A DNA stretch of 16,539 nucleotides from JALYNX01 sp040902845 (GCA_040902845.1 JBBDWM010000032.1:1-16539); one strand, 5' to 3'; positions 1 through 6,832 are shown, counted from the first letter of the stretch. A program made the numbers and translations. Notes: generated by a model not told the origin, from the letters alone.

Positions 1-63
1 CTGACCACATCCGTCGCCATCCTGCGGACAGGAGCCACGGGCATTGTGACCTTCGGCCCTTGA
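1..63 (+). CDS. C-terminal end of an unidentified protein (partial)
   Basis: An open frame runs from the first base to a TGA at 61-63 and encodes 20 residues ending in TGIVTFGP. The gene starts outside the window. It lies just upstream of the glycosyltransferase gene on the same strand, so it may be in the same operon. Too little is visible to name it. Confidence 0.4.
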   Translation: MTTSVAILRTGATGIVTFGP

Positions 64-113
64 TCGCCCCACAGGTGTTGAGAGACACTCGACTGGAGCA
101 AAGGAGCGGTTTC

Positions 114-1274
114 GTGGCCGATCGGACAACGAATCCTCGCTTTCTGTTTGTGAGTACGTATCCGCCCACACACTGCGGGATCGCCACGTTCACCCGATCG
201 TTGATCGACTCCCTCGAGCAGATAGGCGGTGAAAGCCCGAGGAGCGGGGTGATTCGTCTGCGCCAAACGTGGGATGTCCGGAAATGCGAAGAACCAGAAG
301 TCGTCGCCGAGGCCGAGGTCGCTTCGATCGGCTGGCCCCAGGCGATCAGCCGATGGTCCGCCGGACACGACCTGCTGTGGGTGCAACATGAGTTCGGGAT
401 CTTCGGCCCGGACGACGGTCTGGGCGTCCTCGAGCTGTGTCAGGCCTCTCCGCTCCCCGTCGCAGCGAGCCTGCACACAGTTCTCGCCTCCCCGACCGCT
501 CGGCAACGCAGGATCATCGAGGACTTCGGTGCTGCCACAGAAGTCCTGGTGGTCATGTCCCAACATGCCCGCCGGCGGCTTGTCGGGATCTATGACATCG
601 ACCATCAGAAGGTGCACGTCGTCCCTCATGGCGCGCAATTCTCCCTCCGGCGTTCCAGGCCAGTGGCTACCGGACGAAGGCCGACGGTCGTCAACTGGGG
701 GTTGATCGGACCGGGCAAAGGGCTCGAGTGGGGCATTCGTGCGATGGCCCTGCTCGACCATATCGTTCCGAGGCCACAATTGGTGATCCGGGGAACCACC
801 CATCCCAACGTGAGGCGCCGCGAGGGCGAGCTCTACCGGGATCAGCTCCTCAAACTGATCGACACGCTGGGCCTGGAGGACTCGGTCGACGTGCGGGACG
901 GGTACATGACGATTGACGAGCTCGGGTCTCTCATCGACGGGGCGGACCTCGCATTGCTGCCATACGACACCACAGAACAGGTCACCTCGGGCGTGCTGGT
1001 GGACGCCGTTGGTGCCGGTCTGCCGGTTGTGGCAACAGCGTTTCCCCACGCCATTGAAGTGTTGTCCAGCGGTGCGGGTCAGATAGTGGATCATCGCAAC
1101 CCCAGGGCTATCGCTCAGGCCATTGAGCACCTCCTGACGAACCCGCCGGCAATGACGATGGCCATCGACGAAGCGATGCGTGTCGGGAAGGAGTTTGCGT
1201 GGCCCCGCGTGGCACTCGAGTACAAGCGCCTGGCGCGGCTGGCGATGACACGAGTCAACATGAGCGCGGCCTGA
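114..1274 (+). CDS. Glycosyltransferase, GT4-like family
   Basis: Encodes 386 residues of a GT-B fold glycosyltransferase that would transfer a sugar from a nucleotide-sugar donor in the cytoplasm. Visible family signs are the N-terminal glycine-rich loop STYPPTHCGIATF (14-26), a VVPHGAQF interdomain segment (169-176), the donor-domain start NWGLIGPGKGLEWGI (194-208), and the C-terminal nucleotide-sugar region LPYDTTEQVTSGVLVDAVGAGLP (282-304), where family 4 enzymes usually carry an E-x7-E motif; here the match is loose. The GTG at 114 is chosen because AAGGAG lies 7 nt upstream (101-106); a TTG at 60 in the same frame has no ribosome site. A GH130 gene follows 154 nt downstream on the same strand, so the pair may make or turn over the same glycan or glycoside. 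Acceptor and donor cannot be told from sequence. Confidence 0.85.
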   Translation: MADRTTNPRFLFVSTYPPTHCGIATFTRSLIDSLEQIGGESPRSGVIRLRQTWDVRKCEEPEVVAEAEVASIGWPQAISRWSAGHDLLWVQHEFGIFGPDDGLGVLELCQASPLPVAASLHTVLASPTARQRRIIEDFGAATEVLVVMSQHARRRLVGIYDIDHQKVHVVPHGAQFSLRRSRPVATGRRPTVVNWGLIGPGKGLEWGIRAMALLDHIVPRPQLVIRGTTHPNVRRREGELYRDQLLKLIDTLGLEDSVDVRDGYMTIDELGSLIDGADLALLPYDTTEQVTSGVLVDAVGAGLPVVATAFPHAIEVLSSGAGQIVDHRNPRAIAQAIEHLLTNPPAMTMAIDEAMRVGKEFAWPRVALEYKRLARLAMTRVNMSAA

Positions 1275-1428
1275 GGGCGGTTGCATCCCTCGAATCGACC
1301 GGCTCTCCAGATTCACCGATGACCCAGGGCCCCCGCGGCTGGATCGGCGCCGTGAGCTTCTCGTCCGTATTGCGCACGTCCGGTCATGAGAGGCCAGAAT
1401 GCTGATAGCCATCCCGGAGGACTGACCG

Positions 1429-2373
1429 GTGTCACCCGCACGCGCCAATCAACTCTTCACCAGATATGAGGGCAACCCGATACTCACGCCCCACGAGTGG
1501 CCGTACACGGTGAACGCCGTGTTCAATGCCGGTGCAACCATCGGGCCGAATGGAGAGACTCTGCTCTTAGTGCGCGTGGAGGACCGAACAGGGCTCTCGC
1601 ACCTGACCGTGGCACGCAGCGCCGATGGCTTCACCGACTGGAAGATCGATGCTCAGCCCTCACTCGAGCCACAGACATTGCGATACGAGGAACGGTGGGG
1701 AATCGAGGATCCACGGATAACCAAGATCGGCGACAGGTACCTGATCGCCCACACCGCAGTCTCGCAAGGCGGGCCTCTCGTCGCCCTCGTGTCCACGACG
1801 GACTTCGTCGAGTTCGAGCGGCTGTCAATCGTCTCTCCGCCGGAGAACAAAGACGCAGCCCTGTTCCCTGTGAAGTTCAATGACCGCTACGCAATAGTTC
1901 ATCGCCCCGTGTTTTACGGTGACGGCGGCGAAGCGCACATGTGGATTTCGTTCAGCCCCGATCTTCGACACTGGGGCGACCACCAGATCCTCATCGAGAG
2001 CCGGCGAACGGGGTACTGGGATCGAGAGAAGATCGGGCTCGGGCCGCCTCCAATGCGGACCGAGGAGGGCTGGCTGGTGATGTTCCACGGAGTCAGGGCA
2101 ACAGCGGCTGGATCGCTCTATCGGGCGGGTCTCGCCGTACTCGATCTGAACGACCCTACGAGGGTATTGGCCCGGGCCGACGAGTGGGTCCTGGGCCCGG
2201 AGGTCGAGTATGAGCGGACCGGCGACGTGCCCGGGGTCGTGTTCCCCAGCGGGTGGATACAAGACCCGGATGGAACGGTCCGGCTCTACTACGGGGCGGC
2301 AGACACGTACGTCGCCGTAGCCACCGCGAGAATCGACGAACTCGTCCAATTCGCCTTCTCACACTCAGTCTGA
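1429..2373 (+). CDS. Glycoside hydrolase family 130 protein (glycosidase or mannoside phosphorylase)
   Basis: Encodes 314 residues, the normal length of a GH130 five-bladed beta-propeller enzyme. Family landmarks are RYEGNPILTP near the N-terminus (12-21), LLLVRVEDRTG (46-56), the WGIEDPR block (90-96), whose Asp94 is the expected proton donor, and KDAALFP (141-147). Members cleave beta-mannosides, either by phosphorolysis with release of mannose-1-phosphate or by hydrolysis. Which one depends on phosphate-binding Arg/Lys residues that I cannot assign without an alignment. There is no signal peptide, so it is cytoplasmic. The GTG start is preceded by GGAGGA at 1416-1421. It follows the GT4 gene on the same strand and is likely co-transcribed. 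A hairpin at 2610-2635 may end the transcript. Confidence 0.88.
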   Translation: MSPARANQLFTRYEGNPILTPHEWPYTVNAVFNAGATIGPNGETLLLVRVEDRTGLSHLTVARSADGFTDWKIDAQPSLEPQTLRYEERWGIEDPRITKIGDRYLIAHTAVSQGGPLVALVSTTDFVEFERLSIVSPPENKDAALFPVKFNDRYAIVHRPVFYGDGGEAHMWISFSPDLRHWGDHQILIESRRTGYWDREKIGLGPPPMRTEEGWLVMFHGVRATAAGSLYRAGLAVLDLNDPTRVLARADEWVLGPEVEYERTGDVPGVVFPSGWIQDPDGTVRLYYGAADTYVAVATARIDELVQFAFSHSV

Positions 2374-2403
2374 AAGTGGCCAAGCCGTTTTGGGCGGGCG
2401 GCT

Positions 2404-2578
2404 CCGTCTCCGCCGTTCGATGATGGCGTCACTCCCAGGGAAGACCATCGCTTCGCGGGCCATCGGCTAGATGAAGGGCTGGCTGATTGTTGAGGCGGAA
2501 GGCATCGCCACAGACGGCGACCTCGAGGCGTGGATCCGGCGTGGCATGACCTATGCCGAGGATCTCCCCCCGAAGTAG
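2404..2578 (+). pseudogene. Decayed remnant of a TfoX N-terminal-domain protein
   Basis: From the ATG at 2471 to the TAG at 2576, 35 codons read MKGWLIVEAEGIATDG, then LEAWIRRGMTYAEDLPPK. This matches, from memory, the C-terminal end of TfoX N-terminal-domain (Sxy-like) proteins, which usually read GRPMKGW...LPPK. The codon just before this ATG is TAG. The preceding family motif (DFxGRxMKGW) appears instead in a neighbouring frame as REDHRFAGHRL (about 2437-2470), so a frameshift at about 2470 separates the two pieces. The rest of the domain is absent. It is probably a degraded gene fragment; a short expressed peptide is possible but less likely. Confidence 0.55.
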
Positions 2579-2609
2579 GGGTTTGCCGAACTCGTTACTT
2601 ACGTGGCCG

Positions 2610-2635
2610 TGGCGGCCGCCGCGGTGCGGCCGCCA
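2610..2635. terminator. Perfect 10-bp GC hairpin between converging genes
   Basis: TGGCGGCCGC (2610-2619) pairs with GCGGCCGCCA (2626-2635) around a 6-nt loop. It lies between the plus-strand GH130 gene and the stop of the minus-strand lipoprotein gene, so it could stop transcription from both sides. There is no T-run, as is usual in high-GC Actinobacteria. Confidence 0.6.
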
Positions 2636-2646
2636 TGCGGAGCTGG

Positions 2647-3327
2647 TTAGGCCTCTGTCCAGGCAGCCACGTCCTCCTGGCTCACCCACTCCTGGAATCG
2701 GTCGACCGAGCACTCGGTGCTCGCGGCCGCCATCAATGAGCCGAACGCCGTGATCTCGCCGACTGTCAGATCGGCCATCGTGCCCCCCTGATCGACGTAT
2801 TCCTGCAATGCCGCGATGTCGGTTTCGCAGTCGCCCGAGACGGCGGCCCCGCCGTCGTCGACGCTGACCATCAATGCCTCGACCCACGCGAAGTACGCGG
2901 CTGTGCCCGGAGCATCACGCTCGGCAAGTTCCCTCATGAGGGCCAGGCTCTCCTCGTCCGAGAGATCGAGATCCGGACAGTCAGCCGTCTCTTCCTCGAA
3001 GGCGTCGCTGATCGGCTCCAGTTCGTTGCCCATCGCCTCGAGGTCGGCCAAGGTGGAATTCTCAAAGTCGATGTCCTTCACGATCGGCTCGATCTGCTGT
3101 AGGAAAGCGCTGAAGGCGTCTATGCATTCGGCCGGCATGTCGGAGATGTCGGTGATCGTGCCCGGGTCGTCGTCTGGAGCCGTGGTCTGATCTGGAAGAC
3201 TGGTGGCATCAGCTCCACCGGTCGTCGTCCCATCGGCGGGGACAGTTGTGGAGCCTTCTGTGGAACCTCCACAAGCCGCAATTACCAGCAGTATCGAAAC
3301 CAACGCGACGACGCGAGACGTCTTCAT
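2647..3327 (-). CDS. Secreted lipoprotein of unknown function
   Basis: Encodes 226 residues. The N-terminus is a lipoprotein signal: Lys2 and Arg5, a hydrophobic stretch (6-18) and the lipobox IAAC with Cys19 as the lipidation site, so the mature protein is anchored to the outer face of the membrane. A Thr/Asp/Pro-rich linker follows (about 21-62). The rest is an acidic, largely helical domain with four cysteines (68, 117, 167, 206), enough for two disulfides. I recognise no named family. The ATG at 3327 is preceded on the minus strand by GGAGG with a 5-nt gap. The gene is divergent from the ArsR-SRPBCC gene; the 134-nt gap holds that gene's promoter. Confidence 0.8.
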   Translation of the reverse strand: MKTSRVVALVSILLVIAACGGSTEGSTTVPADGTTTGGADATSLPDQTTAPDDDPGTITDISDMPAECIDAFSAFLQQIEPIVKDIDFENSTLADLEAMGNELEPISDAFEEETADCPDLDLSDEESLALMRELAERDAPGTAAYFAWVEALMVSVDDGGAAVSGDCETDIAALQEYVDQGGTMADLTVGEITAFGSLMAAASTECSVDRFQEWVSQEDVAAWTEA

Positions 3328-3424
3328 GGGGACCTCCAGGTCCTGGTTGCCGAACCCGGTCGGATTCGAGCCCGGCTTTCGAGAGTACCCGGATCGTCGA
3401 CAGTTTTGACGTTTTGGTGTCTTC

Positions 3425-3458
3425 TTGACATGTGACCAAATAGTCACCTATTGTCACA
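3425..3458 (+). promoter_or_regulatory. Near-consensus promoter with overlapping repeat operator, upstream of the ArsR-SRPBCC gene
   Basis: TTGACA (3425-3430) is a perfect -35 box. After 18 nt comes TATTGT (3449-3454), a 4-of-6 -10 box, and the ATG lies 7 nt further on at 3462, so the mRNA probably begins at or next to the start codon (leaderless). Superimposed are GTGAC (3432-3436), GTCAC (3443-3447) and GTCAC (3453-3457). The first two form an inverted repeat with a 6-nt spacer, the last two a 10-bp-period direct repeat, and TGTGAC/GTCACA form an outer inverted repeat. This is a good candidate for autorepression by the ArsR-type protein. Confidence 0.65.
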
Positions 3459-3461
3459 GCC

Positions 3462-4214
3462 ATGGACGCGGTGTTCAGGGCCCTTGCCGATCCGACAAGA
3501 CGGAGCCTGCTCGACGAGCTCTTCGGGGAGGACGGGCAGACCTTGCGTGCGCTGGAGGCGCGCTTCTCGATGACACGCTTCGGCGTGATGAAGCACCTGA
3601 AGCAACTCGAGGAGGCAGGCCTGGTGGTCACCAAGCGGCGAGGCCGCGAGAAGCTGCATTTCCTGAACCCGGTTCCGATCCGACTCGTCCACGACCGGTG
3701 GGTGAGTAAGTACTCCGAGCCCTGGGCGTCTGCGCTCAGCGGTCTCAAGAAGAGATTGGAGAGTCCCATGGAGAAGGTATTCGAGATCTACATACGCACC
3801 ACCCCGGAGCGGCTCTGGGAGGCGATCACCGACAGCGAGATCAGGAGCAAGTACCAGTTCGGCACCCAGGTCAGCTCGGACTGGACGGCCGGCTCTCGCC
3901 TCGAGATGAGCCACCCGGGCTCCCCCGGGCTACTCGGCGAGGGGGAAAACCTCGAGGTCGACCCACCGCGCCGGCTGGTGCAAAGCATGGTTGCGCTTTG
4001 GAGTGAGGATGTGAAGACCGAAGGAACCTCGAGAGTCACCTGGGAGATCGAGCCCGTCGGCGACTCCTGCCGCCTGACCGTCACCCACGACCAGCTGCGC
4101 GAGGGCGCCAACAACGAACTGTATGGCGGATGGCCGATGATCCTCTCCGGCCTCAAGACCTGGCTCGAGACAGGCGAGGTGCTCACGACACCGGGATCGC
4201 TGCTCTACAGCTGA
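3462..4214 (+). CDS. ArsR-family regulator fused to an SRPBCC (AHSA1-like) domain
   Basis: Encodes 250 residues. Residues 1-85 are a winged-helix ArsR domain: it opens FRALADPTRRSLLDEL, with the recognition helix around MTRFGVMKHLKQLEEAGLV (37-55) and the wing KRRGREKLHFLNP. Residues from about 103 (MEKVFEIYIRTTPERLWEAI) to the end are a START-like SRPBCC domain of the AHSA1 type, with the usual C-terminal GGWPMILSGLKTWLETG helix; its cavity could bind a hydrophobic ligand. In other bacteria these two domains are often separate adjacent genes; here they are one frame. There is no metal-binding cysteine pair, so it is not a classical metal sensor. There is no ribosome site, in keeping with the leaderless promoter. 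Target genes other than its own promoter are unknown. Confidence 0.88.
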   Translation: MDAVFRALADPTRRSLLDELFGEDGQTLRALEARFSMTRFGVMKHLKQLEEAGLVVTKRRGREKLHFLNPVPIRLVHDRWVSKYSEPWASALSGLKKRLESPMEKVFEIYIRTTPERLWEAITDSEIRSKYQFGTQVSSDWTAGSRLEMSHPGSPGLLGEGENLEVDPPRRLVQSMVALWSEDVKTEGTSRVTWEIEPVGDSCRLTVTHDQLREGANNELYGGWPMILSGLKTWLETGEVLTTPGSLLYS

Positions 4215-4338
4215 AAGGGGCAGCTGCGAAGTGGGTCCCGACGAGCGGCCTTCTGATCCGAGCACATGAGACCGATCCCGGACGTGGCTCACGCCTCTCC
4301 AGGAGACGGTGCCGCAGAGTTGGATGCCTTACGAGCGG

Positions 4339-4376
4339 TGCGCCCTCCCACCCTCTGTGGTCGGTAGGAGGGCGCA
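4339..4376. terminator. 10-bp stem hairpin between converging genes
   Basis: TGCGCCCTCC (4339-4348) is the exact reverse complement of GGAGGGCGCA (4367-4376), with an 18-nt loop. It sits between the stop codons of the converging ArsR-SRPBCC gene (4214) and the Ig-like protein gene (4389), so it is a likely bidirectional terminator. Confidence 0.6.
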
Positions 4377-4388
4377 TCCAGAAAGTGC

Positions 4389-5246
4389 TCAGTCCGTGTG
4401 GGTGAACTCGAATGTCTGCTTGTGGTCGAACTGGTCGAGCACCTTGACCAGAATCCCTTGTCCCACCGGGGACCCTTCGAAGTAGACCCGCAGCTCCCAT
4501 TCGCCGTGGTCATTGACCTCGGTCTCACCGTCGCCATACTCGGAGACAACCCGAATCACACTGCCCGGTTTGCTTTTTCCGTAGAACACGTCGAAGGGAG
4601 GGTTCTCGGAGCACTCGCCGTAGGCCTGGTGCGCCACAAACTCCCAATTGACCTCTTCCCCGTCGTTGTCCTTGGGCTCCTCTTCTTCCTTGGGCTCCTC
4701 TTCTTCCTTGGACTCCTCTTTCGGCTCTTCGGCCCGCTCATAGACCACCGTGACCGAATCCTCGGCAACATTGCCGGCGGCATCCTTGGCCCTCAGCGTC
4801 GCGTGATTGGTACCCGGTGACAGGAAGAGCACGATTCGCCAATTGCCGGCGTCATCGACATCGGCCTCGTATTCACCGGTGAACACCGAGGCGCCGGGCT
4901 CACTGGTTCCCTCGAAGACGACCTTCTTGGACTCAAAGACCTGCCCATCAGTCGGGTGCAAGATCTGGAACGCTGGAGGCGTGATGTCCACCTCGAGCTC
5001 TTCCTCCTCTTTGGGCGGTTCCGCCTGCTCCTCCGACCCCTTCGGCTCCTCGCTGTCGCTTACCTTGTCGGGCGCCCACCTCTCCTCGTGGGCTCCCTCG
5101 AGGACTGGCAATCCAGGATGATCCGCTACCACCACTTTCTCGGCTTCGACGGTGGTGGACGGTGACTCAGAACCGGACAGCCCAAAGGCCACCCCGGACA
5201 CGACGATCACGCCCAAACCGGCGATGAATGCCAACCATCTGCGCAT
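4389..5246 (-). CDS. Membrane-anchored or secreted Ig-like domain protein, acidic linkers
   Basis: Encodes 285 residues. It begins almost at once with a hydrophobic segment (MRRW, then about 5-24), either a signal peptide or a signal anchor. An acidic linker (about 55-87) is followed by an Ig-like domain (about 88-170) starting DITPPAFQILHPTDG with the conserved GTSEPG and KDAAGNVAEDSVTV blocks. A Glu/Lys/Pro repeat linker (171-199) leads to a C-terminal domain (about 200-285) with CSENPPFDVFYG and SEYGDGETEVNDHGEWEL. The same two domains occur in the same order in the protein at 5911-6807, so the two are paralogues. This copy lacks the N-terminal cytosolic tail of the other. It has one cysteine (Cys212). 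The divergent gap to the ECF sigma gene carries paired promoters, suggesting control by that sigma factor. Ligand unknown. Confidence 0.8.
   Translation of the reverse strand: MRRWLAFIAGLGVIVVSGVAFGLSGSESPSTTVEAEKVVVADHPGLPVLEGAHEERWAPDKVSDSEEPKGSEEQAEPPKEEEELEVDITPPAFQILHPTDGQVFESKKVVFEGTSEPGASVFTGEYEADVDDAGNWRIVLFLSPGTNHATLRAKDAAGNVAEDSVTVVYERAEEPKEESKEEEEPKEEEEPKDNDGEEVNWEFVAHQAYGECSENPPFDVFYGKSKPGSVIRVVSEYGDGETEVNDHGEWELRVYFEGSPVGQGILVKVLDQFDHKQTFEFTHTD
4671..4724 (-). repeat. 18-bp tandem repeat coding for an acidic linker
   Basis: The unit at 4671-4688 is repeated exactly at 4689-4706 and imperfectly at 4707-4724. It encodes (EEPKEE)-type hexapeptides in the linker between the two extracellular domains of the 285-aa protein. 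Copy number may vary by slippage, changing linker length in whole hexapeptides without a frameshift. Confidence 0.8.
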
Positions 5247-5300
5247 TGTTTCGAACCCCCTGACTCATAGTCGGTCGCATCCCGGCCTGCCCCACAGCCA

Positions 5301-5331
5301 TTAACACGCATCGAGTCGGCGTTCGGTTTAC
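5301..5331 (-). promoter_or_regulatory. Candidate ECF-sigma promoter for the 285-aa Ig-like protein
   Basis: On the minus strand GTAAACC (5331-5325) is followed after exactly 16 nt by CGTGTTAA (5308-5301). An AAC-containing -35 and a CGT-containing -10 spaced about 16 nt apart are the usual ECF promoter layout. The start codon at 5246 would have a leader of about 50 nt with AGGGGG upstream of the ATG. It mirrors the plus-strand promoter at 5343-5372. Confidence 0.6.
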
Positions 5332-5342
5332 GACCCGCTCAG

Positions 5343-5372
5343 GTAAACCTCCGAACCTGCCGATTCGTCTAG
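5343..5372 (+). promoter_or_regulatory. Candidate ECF-sigma autoregulated promoter for the sigma operon
   Basis: GTAAACC (5343-5349) is followed after exactly 16 nt by CGTCTAG (5366-5372), the same layout as the divergent promoter. The two -35 elements form the inverted repeat GGTTTAC (5325-5331) / GTAAACC (5343-5349). A transcript would begin near 5379, upstream of the ATG at 5400 but downstream of the alternative TTG at 5376, which supports the ATG start. Confidence 0.62.
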
Positions 5373-5399
5373 ATCTTGACGGCACGGATTCGGAGTCAG

Positions 5400-5921
5400 A
5401 TGGTCTCCAGCGACACCACCGAAGGTGTTGTCGTGGAGGCGTTCGAGAGCTTCTACGACCGCGAGTACAGGAAGGTGGTGGCTCTGGCGTACGCCCTATC
5501 CGGAAGCAGGTCGGGGGCAGAGGACCTGGCCCAGGAGGCGTTCATCGCTGCGCATCAGCGGTGGGATCGCATCGGGGGGTACGACAAGCCAGGGGCCTGG
5601 GTGCGACGAGTGGTGGCAAACATGGCGATATCAGCATTTCGAAGAAAGACAGCCGAGCGCAAGGCGCTCGAGCGCCTGGCCGGCCAGACCCAAACCGAGC
5701 TCCCCGGGCTCGAGCCGGAGGACGAGCGGTTCTGGAGCCTGGTTCGAGAGCTGCCGGGCCGCCAAACCCAGGCGATCACCCTCTTCTACCTCGAGGACCG
5801 GTCGGTCAACGAGATCGCCGAGATCCTCGGCTGCAGTCCCAACACCGCCAAAGTCCATCTGTTCAGAGGCCGACAGGCCCTGGCAGCCCGACTCGGATTG
5901 GAGGCACCAGTTGAGTCGTGA
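5400..5921 (+). CDS. ECF RNA polymerase sigma factor (sigma-70 family)
   Basis: Encodes 173 residues. Region 2 (about 9-75) contains FYDREYRKVVALAYALSG, the AEDLAQEAFIAAHQRW core-binding helix and the AWVRRVVANMAISAFRRK stretch that contacts the -10. Region 4 (about 110-165) contains LPGRQTQAITLFYLED and the helix-turn-helix SVNEIAEILGCSPNTAKVHL. No extra C-terminal domain is present. The ATG at 5400 has GGAG 4 nt upstream (5392-5395); a TTG at 5376 would start at or before the predicted transcript start. The next gene starts 11 nt before this stop codon, so the two are translationally linked. It probably directs RNA polymerase to its own promoter and the mirror-image promoter of the divergent Ig-like gene. 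Confidence 0.92.
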   Translation: MVSSDTTEGVVVEAFESFYDREYRKVVALAYALSGSRSGAEDLAQEAFIAAHQRWDRIGGYDKPGAWVRRVVANMAISAFRRKTAERKALERLAGQTQTELPGLEPEDERFWSLVRELPGRQTQAITLFYLEDRSVNEIAEILGCSPNTAKVHLFRGRQALAARLGLEAPVES

Positions 5922-6807
5922 CCTCGACACCATCGCACGGCAGGCCGCCGAGAACCTGAAGGCCGCGGTCGAGTCCGCTCCCCTCCATCATCGTTCGGCT
6001 CCGGTTCAAGCACCGGCAAGACGGCGCCCCAGCATGCGTCTGGCACTGGTGACGGCCGCGCTGGTCATGGGGTCGGCCGTGGCGGTGGCCCTGGTCATCG
6101 AGCCCACCAACGAACAGATGACGACAACCACCATGCCGACCCCACCAGCATCGACGACTCCCCTTTTCGATCCCGCAATGTTGCTGACACCGGCCACCAC
6201 GGTTGTGGTCGCGACGACGCTGCCTCCGTCAACCACCGTGCCGGAAGACATCACGCCGCCTCTGCTGGAGATCAGCTCGCCACGGAACGGCGCCGAAGTC
6301 CACAAACCTGAGGTGACCTTCTTGGGAACAACCGAACCCGGAGCCCTCGTGACGGCTGGGAAGCGTGCAGCCGACGTCGACGAGGATGGGTCATGGTCGC
6401 TGACCCTCCCTCTTTCCAAGGGAGCCAACCAAATCGAGTTCAACGCCCGTGACGCTGCCGGCAACGTGGCCCTCGCCACGATCACCGTGCATTACGCGCA
6501 GGTCGCCGAGACCACCACGACGACCAAGCCAACGGAGGAACCGGCGGAGTTCGTGGCCAACGCCAGCTTTGGGGTGTGCACCCTGACCCCACCGTACGAC
6601 GTGTATTACGGCACGGGTGAGCCGGGATCGACCATCTACGTACAATCGGAATACGGCTCGGGAGCTGTCGCGGTCAATGGCGAGGGCGTGTGGGAGCTTC
6701 AGGTCTTCTTCCCGGAGGCACCTGCGGGACAGGCCTTCCAGGTCAAGGTCTACGACGACCTGGGCCGGGAGAAATTCTTCGAGTTCAAGTACCAACCGGA
6801 GGGCTGA
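5911..6807 (+). CDS. Candidate non-zinc anti-sigma factor with extracellular Ig-like domains
   Basis: Encodes 298 residues from a TTG start supported by GGAGG at 5900-5904 with a 6-nt gap; the start lies inside the end of the sigma gene. Residues 1-42 form a basic cytosolic tail (MSRDLDTIARQAAENLKAAV, then an Arg-rich stretch), 43-63 one membrane span, and 66-112 a Thr/Pro-rich linker. The Ig-like domain is 113-195 (DITPPLLEISSPRNG, GTTEPG, RDAAGNVALATITV), and the C-terminal domain about 213-298 (CTLTPPYDVYYGTGEPGS, SEYGSG, VWELQVFF, VKVYDDLG). Position and topology fit an anti-sigma factor, with the tail holding the sigma factor and the outer part sensing a signal, but the HxxxCxxC zinc motif of common anti-sigma factors is absent. 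The only cysteine, Cys223, aligns with Cys212 of the divergent paralogue. Anti-sigma function is inferred from context. Confidence 0.78.
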   Translation: MSRDLDTIARQAAENLKAAVESAPLHHRSAPVQAPARRRPSMRLALVTAALVMGSAVAVALVIEPTNEQMTTTTMPTPPASTTPLFDPAMLLTPATTVVVATTLPPSTTVPEDITPPLLEISSPRNGAEVHKPEVTFLGTTEPGALVTAGKRAADVDEDGSWSLTLPLSKGANQIEFNARDAAGNVALATITVHYAQVAETTTTTKPTEEPAEFVANASFGVCTLTPPYDVYYGTGEPGSTIYVQSEYGSGAVAVNGEGVWELQVFFPEAPAGQAFQVKVYDDLGREKFFEFKYQPEG

Positions 6808-6832
6808 CGCAAAGGACGGGCAGGTCCGGTTG

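Noticed and set aside
60..113. Upstream TTG start (60) for the glycosyltransferase
   Set aside because: No ribosome site, and it overlaps the previous stop; the GTG at 114 has AAGGAG at 7 nt and starts just before the conserved N-terminus.
4671..4724. CRISPR-like repeat array
   Set aside because: The repeats are contiguous without spacers and code for a hexapeptide linker.
4398..4820. Plus-strand frame with leucine/phenylalanine repeats that looks like a membrane protein
   Set aside because: It is the antisense of the Glu/Lys/Pro tandem repeats in the real minus-strand Ig-like gene.
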